Source of the DNA: Caulobacter soli
GTDB lineage: Bacteria; Pseudomonadota; Alphaproteobacteria; Caulobacterales; Caulobacteraceae
Assembly: GCF_011045195.1 (NCBI RefSeq)
Contig: NZ_CP049199.1
Location: 1,922,001 to 1,986,000 of the forward strand
Direction: 5' to 3'
DNA: 64,000 nucleotides
Shown: positions 24,191-32,394 of the stretch, piece by piece
How the letters are laid out: each line of letters starts with the position of its first letter
Numbering within the stretch: position 1 is the stretch's first letter
The notes under the pieces: generated by a model
Seen by the model: only the letters and a program-made list of their open reading frames with translations
Told to the model about the DNA's origin: nothing
Databases searched by the model: none
Translations under genes and position numbers: made by a program

Positions 24191-25765
24191 TCAGTGAGGG
24201 GTGACGAGGCGGTCGGCGCGGACGCGGTCGGCGATCAGGCCGACGGTGCGGCGGGCGGCGGCGACGCCGCCCTCCTGCCAGCTGGGCAGCTGACTCAGAT
24301 GCGCGCCGCTGAGGAAGACGCGGCCCTGGGGCTGGTCCAGCAGGCGATAGGCGGCCGGGTCGTTGCCGTCGGCCTCCCAGTGGATCCAGGGGCCAAGATT
24401 GAAGGCCTGGCGGTTCCAGTCGATGACCAGCGGCGCGGCCAGGTCCTGGCCGTGGCCGGGGTGCAGCTTGTCGACTGCGGCCCGCGTCAGGGCGATCTGC
24501 TGGTCGAAGCTTCGCGCCTGGAAGGTCTTGGCCGCCGCGCCCACGGTATAGGCCCCGACCAGCAGGCCGCGCGGCGTGTGGAAGCCGGTGCTGGGGTACC
24601 AGACCAGGGTGGTCTCGCCGCCGACGAACGACAGACCGCCATAGATCTGCTGCGCTTCCCAGAAGCGCGGCGCGTCGAACGCCACCTTGCTGGCGTGGTC
24701 GTAGACGGCGCCGGCCACGGCGGCCTTCACCGGCGCGGGCAGGTCGCTTTGGATCTTGGCCAGGACCGGCAGCGGAACGGTGACGACCAGATAGTCGGCG
24801 CCGAGGCGACGCGCGGCGCCGGTCCGGCGGTCACGGATCGCGACCTCGGCGGCCTTGTCGTTCTGGCGCAGGGCGGTGACCTCGGCGCCCAGGATCAACG
24901 GTCCCTTGAGCGCCCTGGCCAGGGCCTTGGGGATGGCGTCCATGCCGCCGGTGGGCTCCAGCATGGTGGCCTGCATGAGGATGTTGTCCTCGAACAGGGC
25001 ATAGGGCAGGGCCTCGTCGGCCAGCAGGTCGCGCAGCGGCAGGGGCGGACGGGTCACGCCCTTCTGGTCGGCGGCGCCGGGCGCGGTGACGTAGCCCGAG
25101 CGCTCCGAGCCCTTGTAGGCGCCGCTGGCGTCCAGATCGCCGTAGGTTTTCAGGAAGCCCAGCAGGGCCTGGCGGTCATCAGCGGTCAGCGCCTGGTCCA
25201 GCGCCCCGCCGCGCGTCGCCTTGGCCAGCAGTTCCGAGAGGCCGCCGCGCAGGTCGTTGACCGCCTGGCGCTGCTGGATCGGTTTGCCGCCGAACGCCTT
25301 GTCCGACTGCAGCAGGCTGGAGCGGCTGGAATTGACCTCGACCTCCAGCGGCACGCCCAGGGCCTTGGCGTAGGACAGCACGCCCTGGTGATGGCTGGGC
25401 AGACGTGCCGGGCCAGCGTTGAAGTAGAGGCCTGGAGAGAAGCCAGCGGTCTGGGTCGGCCCGTCCAGGGTCTCGACCTTGTCGCCGCCGCGGAGGGTCC
25501 AGTTGCGCCCGCCCACCCGCTCTCGGGCCTCGACGACGGTGACCGAAAAGCCGGCGCGCTCCAGCTCGTAGGCGGCGACCAAGCCCGCGATCCCCGCACC
25601 CAGCACCAGCACCGAAGCGCCCTTGCCAAAGTCGCGGGGCAGGGGAGGGGCGTCCTGGGCGAAGGCGGTGGACGACAGGCCCAGGCCCTGAAGGGCCGCG
25701 TAACCGGCGGCGAAACCGCCTAGCGCGAAAGCGCGTGAGACAAAGGAACGACGCGTAGTGCTCAA
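24191..25765 (-). CDS. Tat-exported flavin monoamine oxidase / L-amino-acid oxidase-like protein
   Basis: A 524-residue FAD amine oxidase. Residues 5-6 are a twin arginine in TTRRSFVSRAF followed by a hydrophobic stretch, indicating folded export through Tat. The dinucleotide motif VLVLGAGIAGLVAAYELERA starts near residue 52; the C-terminal FAD motif is around FLSGAHLSQLPSWQEGGVAA. It oxidises an amine to an imine with release of H2O2. The start is TTG at 25765, the only codon that keeps the Tat signal. It heads an operon with exported RidA and a TonB receptor. Substrate unknown. Confidence 0.87.
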   Translation of the reverse strand: MSTTRRSFVSRAFALGGFAAGYAALQGLGLSSTAFAQDAPPLPRDFGKGASVLVLGAGIAGLVAAYELERAGFSVTVVEARERVGGRNWTLRGGDKVETLDGPTQTAGFSPGLYFNAGPARLPSHHQGVLSYAKALGVPLEVEVNSSRSSLLQSDKAFGGKPIQQRQAVNDLRGGLSELLAKATRGGALDQALTADDRQALLGFLKTYGDLDASGAYKGSERSGYVTAPGAADQKGVTRPPLPLRDLLADEALPYALFEDNILMQATMLEPTGGMDAIPKALARALKGPLILGAEVTALRQNDKAAEVAIRDRRTGAARRLGADYLVVTVPLPVLAKIQSDLPAPVKAAVAGAVYDHASKVAFDAPRFWEAQQIYGGLSFVGGETTLVWYPSTGFHTPRGLLVGAYTVGAAAKTFQARSFDQQIALTRAAVDKLHPGHGQDLAAPLVIDWNRQAFNLGPWIHWEADGNDPAAYRLLDQPQGRVFLSGAHLSQLPSWQEGGVAAARRTVGLIADRVRADRLVTPH

Positions 25766-26159
25766 GTGACTCTAACCCCCGAACGCGGCGCTCCCGAAAA
25801 GCGGCCGCCGCGCGCGGCGGCGGCCAAGTCGTATCGCGGGAAGTCGCCAGAAACTCGAAGGCCCGGATCGCTCAAGGCCTTGCGAGGCCTCATTGCTGCG
25901 GTGCGGCGGGGGTTATGGATATGTAGAAAATCTAAATACGAGGAGCCCGGAATCTGAGCATTTGCTTCAAAAATTCACAGCGATCCGCTTAGTGTTTGAA
26001 CTGTAAGGTGGAATCCATCGTGGGATGTATTTGTCGATTGGCAAAAACTTGGAGATGAATATTTGAGATAGCGGATATCAGTGATATTTATATTGAAGGT
26101 GAGAATAGAGTATATTTGGAATTCTGAATCGTGTGGCGATGCGAAGGGCTTGAGCCCGG
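25766..26159. other. AT-rich intergenic region upstream of the amine oxidase
   Basis: No convincing gene lies in these 394 bp. Roughly 25915-26130 is AT-rich against the background and contains the palindrome ATATC-AGT-GATAT (26075-26087). It separates the dipeptidase stop from the amine oxidase start, both on the minus strand, and probably carries the amine oxidase promoter. Small open frames here lack ribosome sites and normal codon use. Confidence 0.5.
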
Positions 26160-26177
26160 CTAATGCCGGGCCTTCGC
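26141..26177 (-). terminator. Hairpin at the dipeptidase 3' end
   Basis: An inner perfect stem CCCGGC-TAAT-GCCGGG (26155-26170) overlaps the dipeptidase stop codon. An outer GCGAAGG/CCTTCGC pairing extends it, with a 7-nt bulge on one side. No T-tract follows on the minus strand, so termination strength is uncertain. Confidence 0.4.
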
Positions 26178-27377
26178 TTCCACCGCCTTGAACACCCGCA
26201 GGTAGTTGCCGCCCCACAGCTTGTCGATGTCGACCTCGCTGTAGCCGCGCGCGACCAGTTCGGCGGTGACGCCGGCGGCCTCGCCCTCATTGGCCCAGCC
26301 GACCACGCCGCCACCGTGGTTGAAGTCCGACGACAGGCCGACGTGGTCGATCCCGATCCGCTTGACCGCGTAGTCGACCGAGTTGACCAGGTCCTTGACC
26401 GTCGCCTTGGGCAGCAGGGCGTTGATGGCGTGGCTGTAATCGGTGCGTTTTTCGGGCGGCAAGGTCTCGGTTCCGTCCGAGGTCTTGGCGTAGGCGGCCG
26501 GCAGTCCGAACTGGGCGCGGATCGGCGCGACCCTGGCGGCGAAGTCGGGGCCGGGCTTGACCAGGTAGGGGCCGAAGGCGACGACCTGGACGACCCCGCC
26601 ATTGGCCTTGATCGCGTCGAGCTCGGCGTCCGACAGGTTGCGCGGCGCGTCGACCACGCCCTGCACGCCGGAGTGGCTGGCCACCACCGGCGCCCGGGTC
26701 AGGGCCAGGACCTGCCGCACGCCGTCGGGCGTCAGCTGAGAGACGTCGATGATCACGCCCAGGTCGTTCAGCTTGGCCACGGCCGCCTTGCCCAACGGCG
26801 ACAGCCCACCCCATTCGACCTTTGCTCCGGCGGCGCTAGGTCGCGAGGAGTCGGCATAGGCGTTGTTGCCCGCGTGGACGAAGCCGAAGCTGCGCACGCC
26901 GGCGCGGTAATAGGCGTCGATCGGGTCGAGGCTCTCGCCGAACGGATAGGCGTTGAGGAAGCCGACGATGATCGCCCGCTTGCCGGCCTTGGCGGCGGCT
27001 TCGACGTCAGCGGCCGAGCGCGCCGGGACCGCGCGGTCGGGATAGCGCTGGGGAATGGCGATGATGGCGGCCAGCTTGGCGTCGGCGTCCTGGCGGGCCT
27101 TGGCGTAGCCCTCCGGCGTGCGGGGCCCCTGGGACACGAACACCGCCAGCACCGCGGCATCGACCTGGCCGCGCTCCAGCTTGGGCAGGTCGACCTGGCC
27201 GTCGCCGTCGACGCCGAAGTCGTGCGGTCCGACGCCGAGGTCCTGGGGCACGTCGGCATGGCTGTCCAGCACCAGGGCGCGGGCGTGGATGGCCGCGACG
27301 GGCTCGGCGGCGTGGGCCGAAACGACAGTCGACAGGGCGATGGCCGCGACGGCGGCGAGAAGGGCGGTTCGGGTCAT
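26160..27377 (-). CDS. Exported membrane dipeptidase-family (renal dipeptidase-like) metalloenzyme
   Basis: A 405-residue zinc dipeptidase of the M19 family with a signal peptide (ALLAAVAAIALSTVVSAHA). Zinc-site motifs are visible: HAD in LDSHADVP, the SHS..RN segment in VASHSGVQGV and APRNLSD, and DHVGLSSDF. It would hydrolyse dipeptides, possibly including D-amino acid or cysteinyl-glycine types, in the periplasm. The ATG at 27377 is preferred to a TTG six codons upstream. It stands alone between an AT-rich region and a divergent MFS gene. Confidence 0.85.
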   Translation of the reverse strand: MTRTALLAAVAAIALSTVVSAHAAEPVAAIHARALVLDSHADVPQDLGVGPHDFGVDGDGQVDLPKLERGQVDAAVLAVFVSQGPRTPEGYAKARQDADAKLAAIIAIPQRYPDRAVPARSAADVEAAAKAGKRAIIVGFLNAYPFGESLDPIDAYYRAGVRSFGFVHAGNNAYADSSRPSAAGAKVEWGGLSPLGKAAVAKLNDLGVIIDVSQLTPDGVRQVLALTRAPVVASHSGVQGVVDAPRNLSDAELDAIKANGGVVQVVAFGPYLVKPGPDFAARVAPIRAQFGLPAAYAKTSDGTETLPPEKRTDYSHAINALLPKATVKDLVNSVDYAVKRIGIDHVGLSSDFNHGGGVVGWANEGEAAGVTAELVARGYSEVDIDKLWGGNYLRVFKAVEAKARH

Positions 27378-27646
27378 GGAGGCCTGTCGCTTCAAAGACG
27401 CGGCCGGACGCCACGCGGGACGGCGACCTTAGGAAGCCCCGGCGAAGCTCCACAAATTGGGATAGTTGAACCCTGGCTTGAGCCGGGCTGCTGAGTGGCG
27501 GCGCGCACGAGTCGCCATCCAGAAATGCTGTGGCCGAGGTGGGTAAATTTGCGCCCACGCGTCCGGGCAAGTCGCCCGAGGCGGCCCTATCTCTGCGCCC
27601 ACGAGATGGATCAACGCGCCCGACCGGGCGGCCGCCGGAGACCGCC

Positions 27647-28903
27647 ATGGATGGCTCGACACTCGCCCGACCCGCTCAGGACGCCGCGACCCCGGCAGGC
27701 GAACCCGAGGCCCCGGCGGCCTGGATAGCGATCGGGGCCCTGGCCCTGGGCGTGTTCGCGCTGGTGACGTCGGAGTTCCTGCCGGCCAGCGTGCTGACAC
27801 CCCTGGCGGCCGATCTGGGCGTCAGCGTCGGGGCGGCGGGCCAGGCGGTGACGGCCACCGCCGTGGTCGGGGCGATCGCCGCGCCCTTGACCCCGGTGCT
27901 GACCGGACGCCTCGACCGGCGGCTGGTGATGTGGGGCCTGATGGCGCTGCTCTGCGCCTCGAACCTGCTGACGGTGTTCGCGGTCAACCTGCCGATGTTG
28001 CTGGTCGCGCGGATCCTGCTGGGCGCCAGCCTCGGCGGCTTCTGGTCGATGGCGGCGGCGCTGGCCATGCGGCTGGTGCCGGCCAAGGCTCTGCCGAGGG
28101 CGATGTCGATCGTGTTCACGGGCGTGTCGGTGGCGACGGTCTCGGCCGCGCCGGTCGGCGCCTATGTCAGCAACACCCTGGGCTGGCGCGCGGCCTTCGT
28201 GATCTCCGGCGTGGTCGGCGGCGCGGCCCTTCTGGCCCAGGTCCTGACCTTGCCGAGGCTGGCGCCGACCGCGCCGCCGAAGCTTGGTGGCCTGCTGCAG
28301 GTGGCGCGGCGTCCCAGCGTCGCGGTGGCGCTGATCGGCGTGCTGCTGGTGATCTCGGGCCACTTCGCGGGCTTCACCTATGTCCGGCCCGTGCTGGAGC
28401 AGGTGACCCATCTGGGCGTCGGTGCGATCTCGCTGGTGCTGCTGGCCTTCGGCGTCGCCGGGTTCTTCGGCAATTTCGCCGGGGCCTTCCTGGCCGAGCG
28501 CGATCCGCGCCTGGCGGTGCTGGGCGGAGCCGGTCTGGTGGCCGTCTCGGCCCTGGCCATCGTGACCCTGGGCGTCGCGCCGGCGGTCGTCGCCGTGGCC
28601 ATGACGGCGTGGGGCTTCGGCTTCGCCATGCTCCCGGTCGGCTTCCAGGCCTGGGCTACGTCGGAAGCCTCCGACCAGGCCGAGCTGGCGGGCGGACTCC
28701 TGACCTCCACCTTCCAGGTGGCGATCGCCATGGGCGCGGTGTTCGGCGGGGTGCTGGTGGACCACCTGGGCGCGGTCAGCGCCTCGGCCTACGCCGCCCT
28801 GACGGCGACCCTGGGCGTCGGCCTGGTCCTGGCCGTGCGTCGGGCGCGCCAGGCTACGAGCCAGCAGGCCGCGGACTTGAAGCCGTGCGAGGCCTGCTCC
28901 TAG
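27647..28903 (+). CDS. MFS transporter, DHA1 family (NepI/AraJ-like)
   Basis: A 418-residue inner-membrane transporter with about twelve hydrophobic segments, beginning at AWIAIGALALGVFALVTSEF; this first segment is typical of DHA1-12 efflux proteins for nucleosides, sugars or drugs. The ATG at 27647 has GCCGGAG upstream at good spacing; an in-frame 39-residue extension is Arg/Pro-rich and unlikely. It converges with the Gfo/Idh gene and overlaps it by 4 bp. Export substrate is not visible. Confidence 0.82.
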   Translation: MDGSTLARPAQDAATPAGEPEAPAAWIAIGALALGVFALVTSEFLPASVLTPLAADLGVSVGAAGQAVTATAVVGAIAAPLTPVLTGRLDRRLVMWGLMALLCASNLLTVFAVNLPMLLVARILLGASLGGFWSMAAALAMRLVPAKALPRAMSIVFTGVSVATVSAAPVGAYVSNTLGWRAAFVISGVVGGAALLAQVLTLPRLAPTAPPKLGGLLQVARRPSVAVALIGVLLVISGHFAGFTYVRPVLEQVTHLGVGAISLVLLAFGVAGFFGNFAGAFLAERDPRLAVLGGAGLVAVSALAIVTLGVAPAVVAVAMTAWGFGFAMLPVGFQAWATSEASDQAELAGGLLTSTFQVAIAMGAVFGGVLVDHLGAVSASAYAALTATLGVGLVLAVRRARQATSQQAADLKPCEACS

Positions 28904-29985
28904 AAGCCCAGCTCGGCCATCGTCACGACGCGCTTCTCGCGGGCGCTGGTCTCGGCGGCGACGCCGATGGCCACGGCCCGCAGGCCGTCGTCGGCGTTGA
29001 CCAGCACCGGCCCGCCCTCGGTCACGGCGGCGAGGAAGGCCTCCAGCTGATAGAAGGTCGCGCCGTGGTGCGAGCCCGCCTCCAGCGCGGCCGGGTCGAC
29101 CGGCACGTGGGTGCGCGTCACCTGCTTGGGATTGAGGAAGCCGACCCGGGGGCTGAACACCAAGTCGCCATCGGGGATCAGCACGTCCAGCCGCGCCTTG
29201 TCGCCCACCGCCGTGATTTCCTCCTGGTTATGCGCGCCGTCGGCGAACATGTTGAGGTCCAGGAACGCCCGCTGGCCGCCGGCGAAGTCGACGGTGGTGA
29301 AGCTGTTGTCGATGATGTCCGGCGTCTCGCCACCATAGCGCTCGTCCAGATGGTTCACGTCCATCGCGCCGGAGCAATACACCCGCACGGGTTCGTCCTG
29401 GATGATCAGCCGCATCAGGTCGAAGAAGTGGCAGCACTTCTCGACCATCGTCCCGCCAGTGTTGCGCGAGAACCGGTTCCAGTCGCCCACCTTGACCAGG
29501 AACGGGAAGCGGTGCTCGCGGATCGACAGGCTGACCAGCCGGCCGACATCGCCCTGATGGACGCCGGCGACGAAGGCGGCGACCGGCGGCATGAAGCGGT
29601 ACTCCATGCCGGTCCAGAACACGCCCTTGTGGCGCTCGGCCTGGTCGGCGGCCCAGCGAGCGTCTTCCAGCGTCGTGCACAGCGGCTTTTCGCAGAGGAT
29701 GTGCAGCCCGGCCGCAAACAGCGGTTCCAGAACGTCGCGGTGGGTGAAGTTGGGCGAGGCCACGATCACCGCGTCGACCTCGCCGCTGGCCGCCAAGGCC
29801 TGAGCCGTGTCGTAGGTCTTCACCGTCGCGGGATTGGTGGCTTCCGTCAGCGCGTGCTCCAGCGAACTGGCGACGGGATCGGCCAGGGCCGTCAGGCGGG
29901 CGTCCGGCAGCAGGTTCAGGTTGCGGATATGCTCGCGGCCCATCATGCCGGATCCGACGATCCCGAAGCGCACTGGTTTAGACAT
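28900..29985 (-). CDS. Gfo/Idh/MocA-family NAD(P)-dependent oxidoreductase
   Basis: A 361-residue dehydrogenase with an N-terminal Rossmann motif (FGIVGSGMMGREHIRN) and the family signature EKPLCTT near residue 98. A C-terminal alpha/beta domain follows. The family oxidises sugars, inositols and related polyols. AAGGA precedes the ATG. It lies 39 bp after an MFS transporter gene of the same strand, so it may be the last gene of the receptor-monooxygenase-MFS operon and act on the same, perhaps sugar-like, compound. Confidence 0.85.
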   Translation of the reverse strand: MSKPVRFGIVGSGMMGREHIRNLNLLPDARLTALADPVASSLEHALTEATNPATVKTYDTAQALAASGEVDAVIVASPNFTHRDVLEPLFAAGLHILCEKPLCTTLEDARWAADQAERHKGVFWTGMEYRFMPPVAAFVAGVHQGDVGRLVSLSIREHRFPFLVKVGDWNRFSRNTGGTMVEKCCHFFDLMRLIIQDEPVRVYCSGAMDVNHLDERYGGETPDIIDNSFTTVDFAGGQRAFLDLNMFADGAHNQEEITAVGDKARLDVLIPDGDLVFSPRVGFLNPKQVTRTHVPVDPAALEAGSHHGATFYQLEAFLAAVTEGGPVLVNADDGLRAVAIGVAAETSAREKRVVTMAELGF

Positions 29986-30024
29986 GACGGTCCTTGGGTC
30001 TGAGGTCAGCGTAGTGGCGGCGCT

Positions 30025-31299
30025 CTAGGCGGCCGTGTCGTCGGCGGGGGTAAGCCGTGGCAGCCAAAGCTGCAACCAGGCCAGCGCCACGAGGTAGGAG
30101 CCCGCCGCGATCAGCAGCAACGGCAGGTAGCCCAGCCCGGCCGACAGGATGCGGCCGGCCAGGTAGACGATGCCCATGCCGGCGAAGTTGCCGCACAGGG
30201 CGCCGAAGCTGGTCACCGAACCGACGCGGGCCTTGGGCGTCACGTCGGCGATGGTGGCGAAGATGTTGACCGAGAACCCTTGGTGGGCGGCCAGGGTCAG
30301 GCCCAGCAGCGCCACGGCGATCCAGTGGTTCTGGGCGTAGACGGCCAGGGGCACGGGCGTGACCAGCAGGGCGCAGACCAGCAGCGAGCCCTTGCGCACG
30401 GCGTTCAGGCTGTAGCCTCGCGCCAGCAGGCGGGCGGCGATCCAGCCGGAGCTGACCGAGCCCAGGGCGGCCATGGCGTAGACGCCGGCCAGGGCCGGGC
30501 CCAGCTCGGCCATGGTCAGGTTGAAGACGCGGTGGAAGAAGTCCGGCGCCCAGAACAGCATCAGCCACCAGACCTGGTCCGACAACGCCTTGGCGCCGGC
30601 CAGACCCCAGGTGCGCCGGTCGCCCAGCAGCTCGGCGGCGCGGGCCAGGGCGCCAGGGCCTTGCCCCTTGACCGGCTTGGCGTGGGGCAGGCCCGCGGCG
30701 CGCGCGGCGACCAGCCAGGCCACGACCCAGACCAGGCCCAAGGCGCCGACGATCACGAAGGACGCGCGCCATCCGACGACGACGGCCAGCAGGGGCAGTA
30801 GCAGCGGCGTGACGATGGCCCCGATATTGGCCGCGCCGTTGGAGACGCCGAAGGCGACCGAGCGTCGCTGGTCGTTGAACATCGCCCCGATGGCCTTGAC
30901 CCCGGCCGGCGTGCCCATCGACTCCGTCGCGCCTAGGGCGATCCGGGCCAGGGAGAACTGCGCCATGGTGGCCGCGCCGCCGTGGGCCATGGCCGCCACG
31001 CTCCAGGCCGCGACCCCGACCGGCGCCGCCAGGCGGGCGCCCAGGCGGTCGACGATCCAGCCGGTGAAGGCGAAGGCGATCGCCGCCGACATCTGGAACA
31101 GGGCCGCCAGGGCGCCGTAGTCGGCGTCGGTCCAGCCCAGGTCCTGCGAGATCATCGGCTTGAGGACCGCGATCACCTGCCGGTCGACATAGTTGAGGAT
31201 GTTGGCGGCGACGATCAGGCCCAGCAGCAGCCAGCGGCGACGAACGGCCGCCGCCGCTTCGATCTCGAGCGGCGGGGCCGGGGAGGGCGCCAAGGTCAT
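30025..31299 (-). CDS. MFS transporter, ACS (hexuronate/anion symporter)-like
   Basis: A 424-residue inner-membrane transporter with about twelve membrane segments. LNYVDRQVIAVLKP near residue 35 is the ACS-family landmark found in ExuT-like organic anion/sugar-acid permeases. The ATG at 31299 overlaps the SsuD-like monooxygenase stop by 4 bp (ATGA), so uptake and oxidation are translationally coupled. It probably imports an organic anion brought into the periplasm by the TonB receptor of the same operon. A longer frame reaching 31794 is shadow of the monooxygenase gene. Confidence 0.85.
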   Translation of the reverse strand: MTLAPSPAPPLEIEAAAAVRRRWLLLGLIVAANILNYVDRQVIAVLKPMISQDLGWTDADYGALAALFQMSAAIAFAFTGWIVDRLGARLAAPVGVAAWSVAAMAHGGAATMAQFSLARIALGATESMGTPAGVKAIGAMFNDQRRSVAFGVSNGAANIGAIVTPLLLPLLAVVVGWRASFVIVGALGLVWVVAWLVAARAAGLPHAKPVKGQGPGALARAAELLGDRRTWGLAGAKALSDQVWWLMLFWAPDFFHRVFNLTMAELGPALAGVYAMAALGSVSSGWIAARLLARGYSLNAVRKGSLLVCALLVTPVPLAVYAQNHWIAVALLGLTLAAHQGFSVNIFATIADVTPKARVGSVTSFGALCGNFAGMGIVYLAGRILSAGLGYLPLLLIAAGSYLVALAWLQLWLPRLTPADDTAA

Positions 31300-32384
31300 G
31301 CGCCGGCGTCCGTGAACGTCAGCGGTCCGTGGTTCAGGTGGGGCAGGACGTGGCGGGCGAACAGGTCGGCCTCGGCCATGTGCGGATAGCCGGACAGGAT
31401 GAAGGCCTCGATGCCGGCCTCCTGATAGGCGCGCAGCTTGGCCAGCACCTGGTCGGGATCGCCGACGATGGCGGCGCCGCAGCCGGAGCGGGCGCGGCCG
31501 ATGCCGGTCCACAGATTGTCCTCGATGAAGCCGTCGCCGGCGGCGGCCTCGCGCAGTTCGGCCTGGCGGCGCACGCCGGCCGACTGGCTGTCGAGCGAGC
31601 GATTGCGGATCGCCTCGCCAGTCGCGTCGTCGAGGCGCGAGAGCAGGCGATCGGCGGCCTCGCGGGCCAGGGCCTCGGTCTCGCGCACCACGACGTGGAC
31701 GCGATAGCCGAACTTCAGCTTGCGGCCCCGGCGGGCGGCGCGGGCCGAGAGATCGCCGATGATCTCGCGCACGGCTTCCAGGCGATCGGGCCACATCAGG
31801 TAGACGTCGGCCCCCTCGGCCGCCGCCTCGCGAGCGTCTTCCGACAGGCCGCCGAAATAGAAGGGCGGGGCGCGGCCGGAGACCGGGCGAATGCGCGGCG
31901 GATCGAGCTTGAGACGGTAGAAATCGCCCTCGAAATCGACCGCCTCGCCGTTCAGGAACGACCGCAGCAGGCTCATGGCCTCGACCGTGCGCCGATAGCG
32001 CGGGCCGCTGGCCAGGGTCTCGCCAGGCAGGTCGCTGGAGATGATGTTGATCGTCAGCCGTCCGCCCAGCATCTGGTCGATGGTCGCCAGTTGTCGAGCC
32101 AGTTGCGGCGGCCAGACCTCGCCGATCCGCACCGCCGCCAGCAAGCGCATGCGCTTGAGGAGCGGGGCGACGCCGGCGGCGAAGGCCAGGGTGTCAATCC
32201 CCAGGCTATAGCCAGAGGGCAGCAGAAGATTGTCGAACCCGCCTTGCTCGGCGGCCAGGGCGATATCGCGGCAGTGCTCCCAGCTGGATCGCAGAGCCGG
32301 GTCGGGGACGCCCAGGAATTCGTAGTCATCGTCGCACAGCGCCGAGAACCACGAGACCTCGCAAGAGGGGTTCGACAAACTCAC
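31296..32384 (-). CDS. SsuD-like FMN-dependent alkanesulfonate monooxygenase
   Basis: A 362-residue luciferase-like monooxygenase close to SsuD. The Arg-x-His active-site pair is seen in GYRVHVVVRETE, the late motif FILSGYPHMAEAD is conserved, and LTINIISSDLPGE fits the flavin region. It should use FMNH2 and O2 to release sulfite from a sulfonate. The GTG start at 32384 sits 6 bp after a strong AAGGAG that overlaps the receptor stop. No flavin reductase is near. The partners are a TonB receptor and an MFS permease rather than the usual SsuABC. Confidence 0.87.
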   Translation of the reverse strand: MSLSNPSCEVSWFSALCDDDYEFLGVPDPALRSSWEHCRDIALAAEQGGFDNLLLPSGYSLGIDTLAFAAGVAPLLKRMRLLAAVRIGEVWPPQLARQLATIDQMLGGRLTINIISSDLPGETLASGPRYRRTVEAMSLLRSFLNGEAVDFEGDFYRLKLDPPRIRPVSGRAPPFYFGGLSEDAREAAAEGADVYLMWPDRLEAVREIIGDLSARAARRGRKLKFGYRVHVVVRETEALAREAADRLLSRLDDATGEAIRNRSLDSQSAGVRRQAELREAAAGDGFIEDNLWTGIGRARSGCGAAIVGDPDQVLAKLRAYQEAGIEAFILSGYPHMAEADLFARHVLPHLNHGPLTFTDAGA

Positions 32385-32394
32385 TCGGAACTCC

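Noticed and set aside
23225..25723. Long open frame on the plus strand opposite the amine oxidase, RidA and receptor genes
   Set aside because: It spans three well-supported minus-strand genes, has Gly/Arg/Gln-rich composition without motifs, and arises from high third-position GC.
25975..26217. 80-residue minus-strand open frame in the AT-rich gap
   Set aside because: It overlaps the dipeptidase end, has no ribosome site and has low-complexity AT-driven composition.
27931..30003. 690-residue plus-strand open frame across the MFS and Gfo/Idh genes
   Set aside because: It crosses two recognised genes in other frames and shows no domain; it is a codon-bias shadow.
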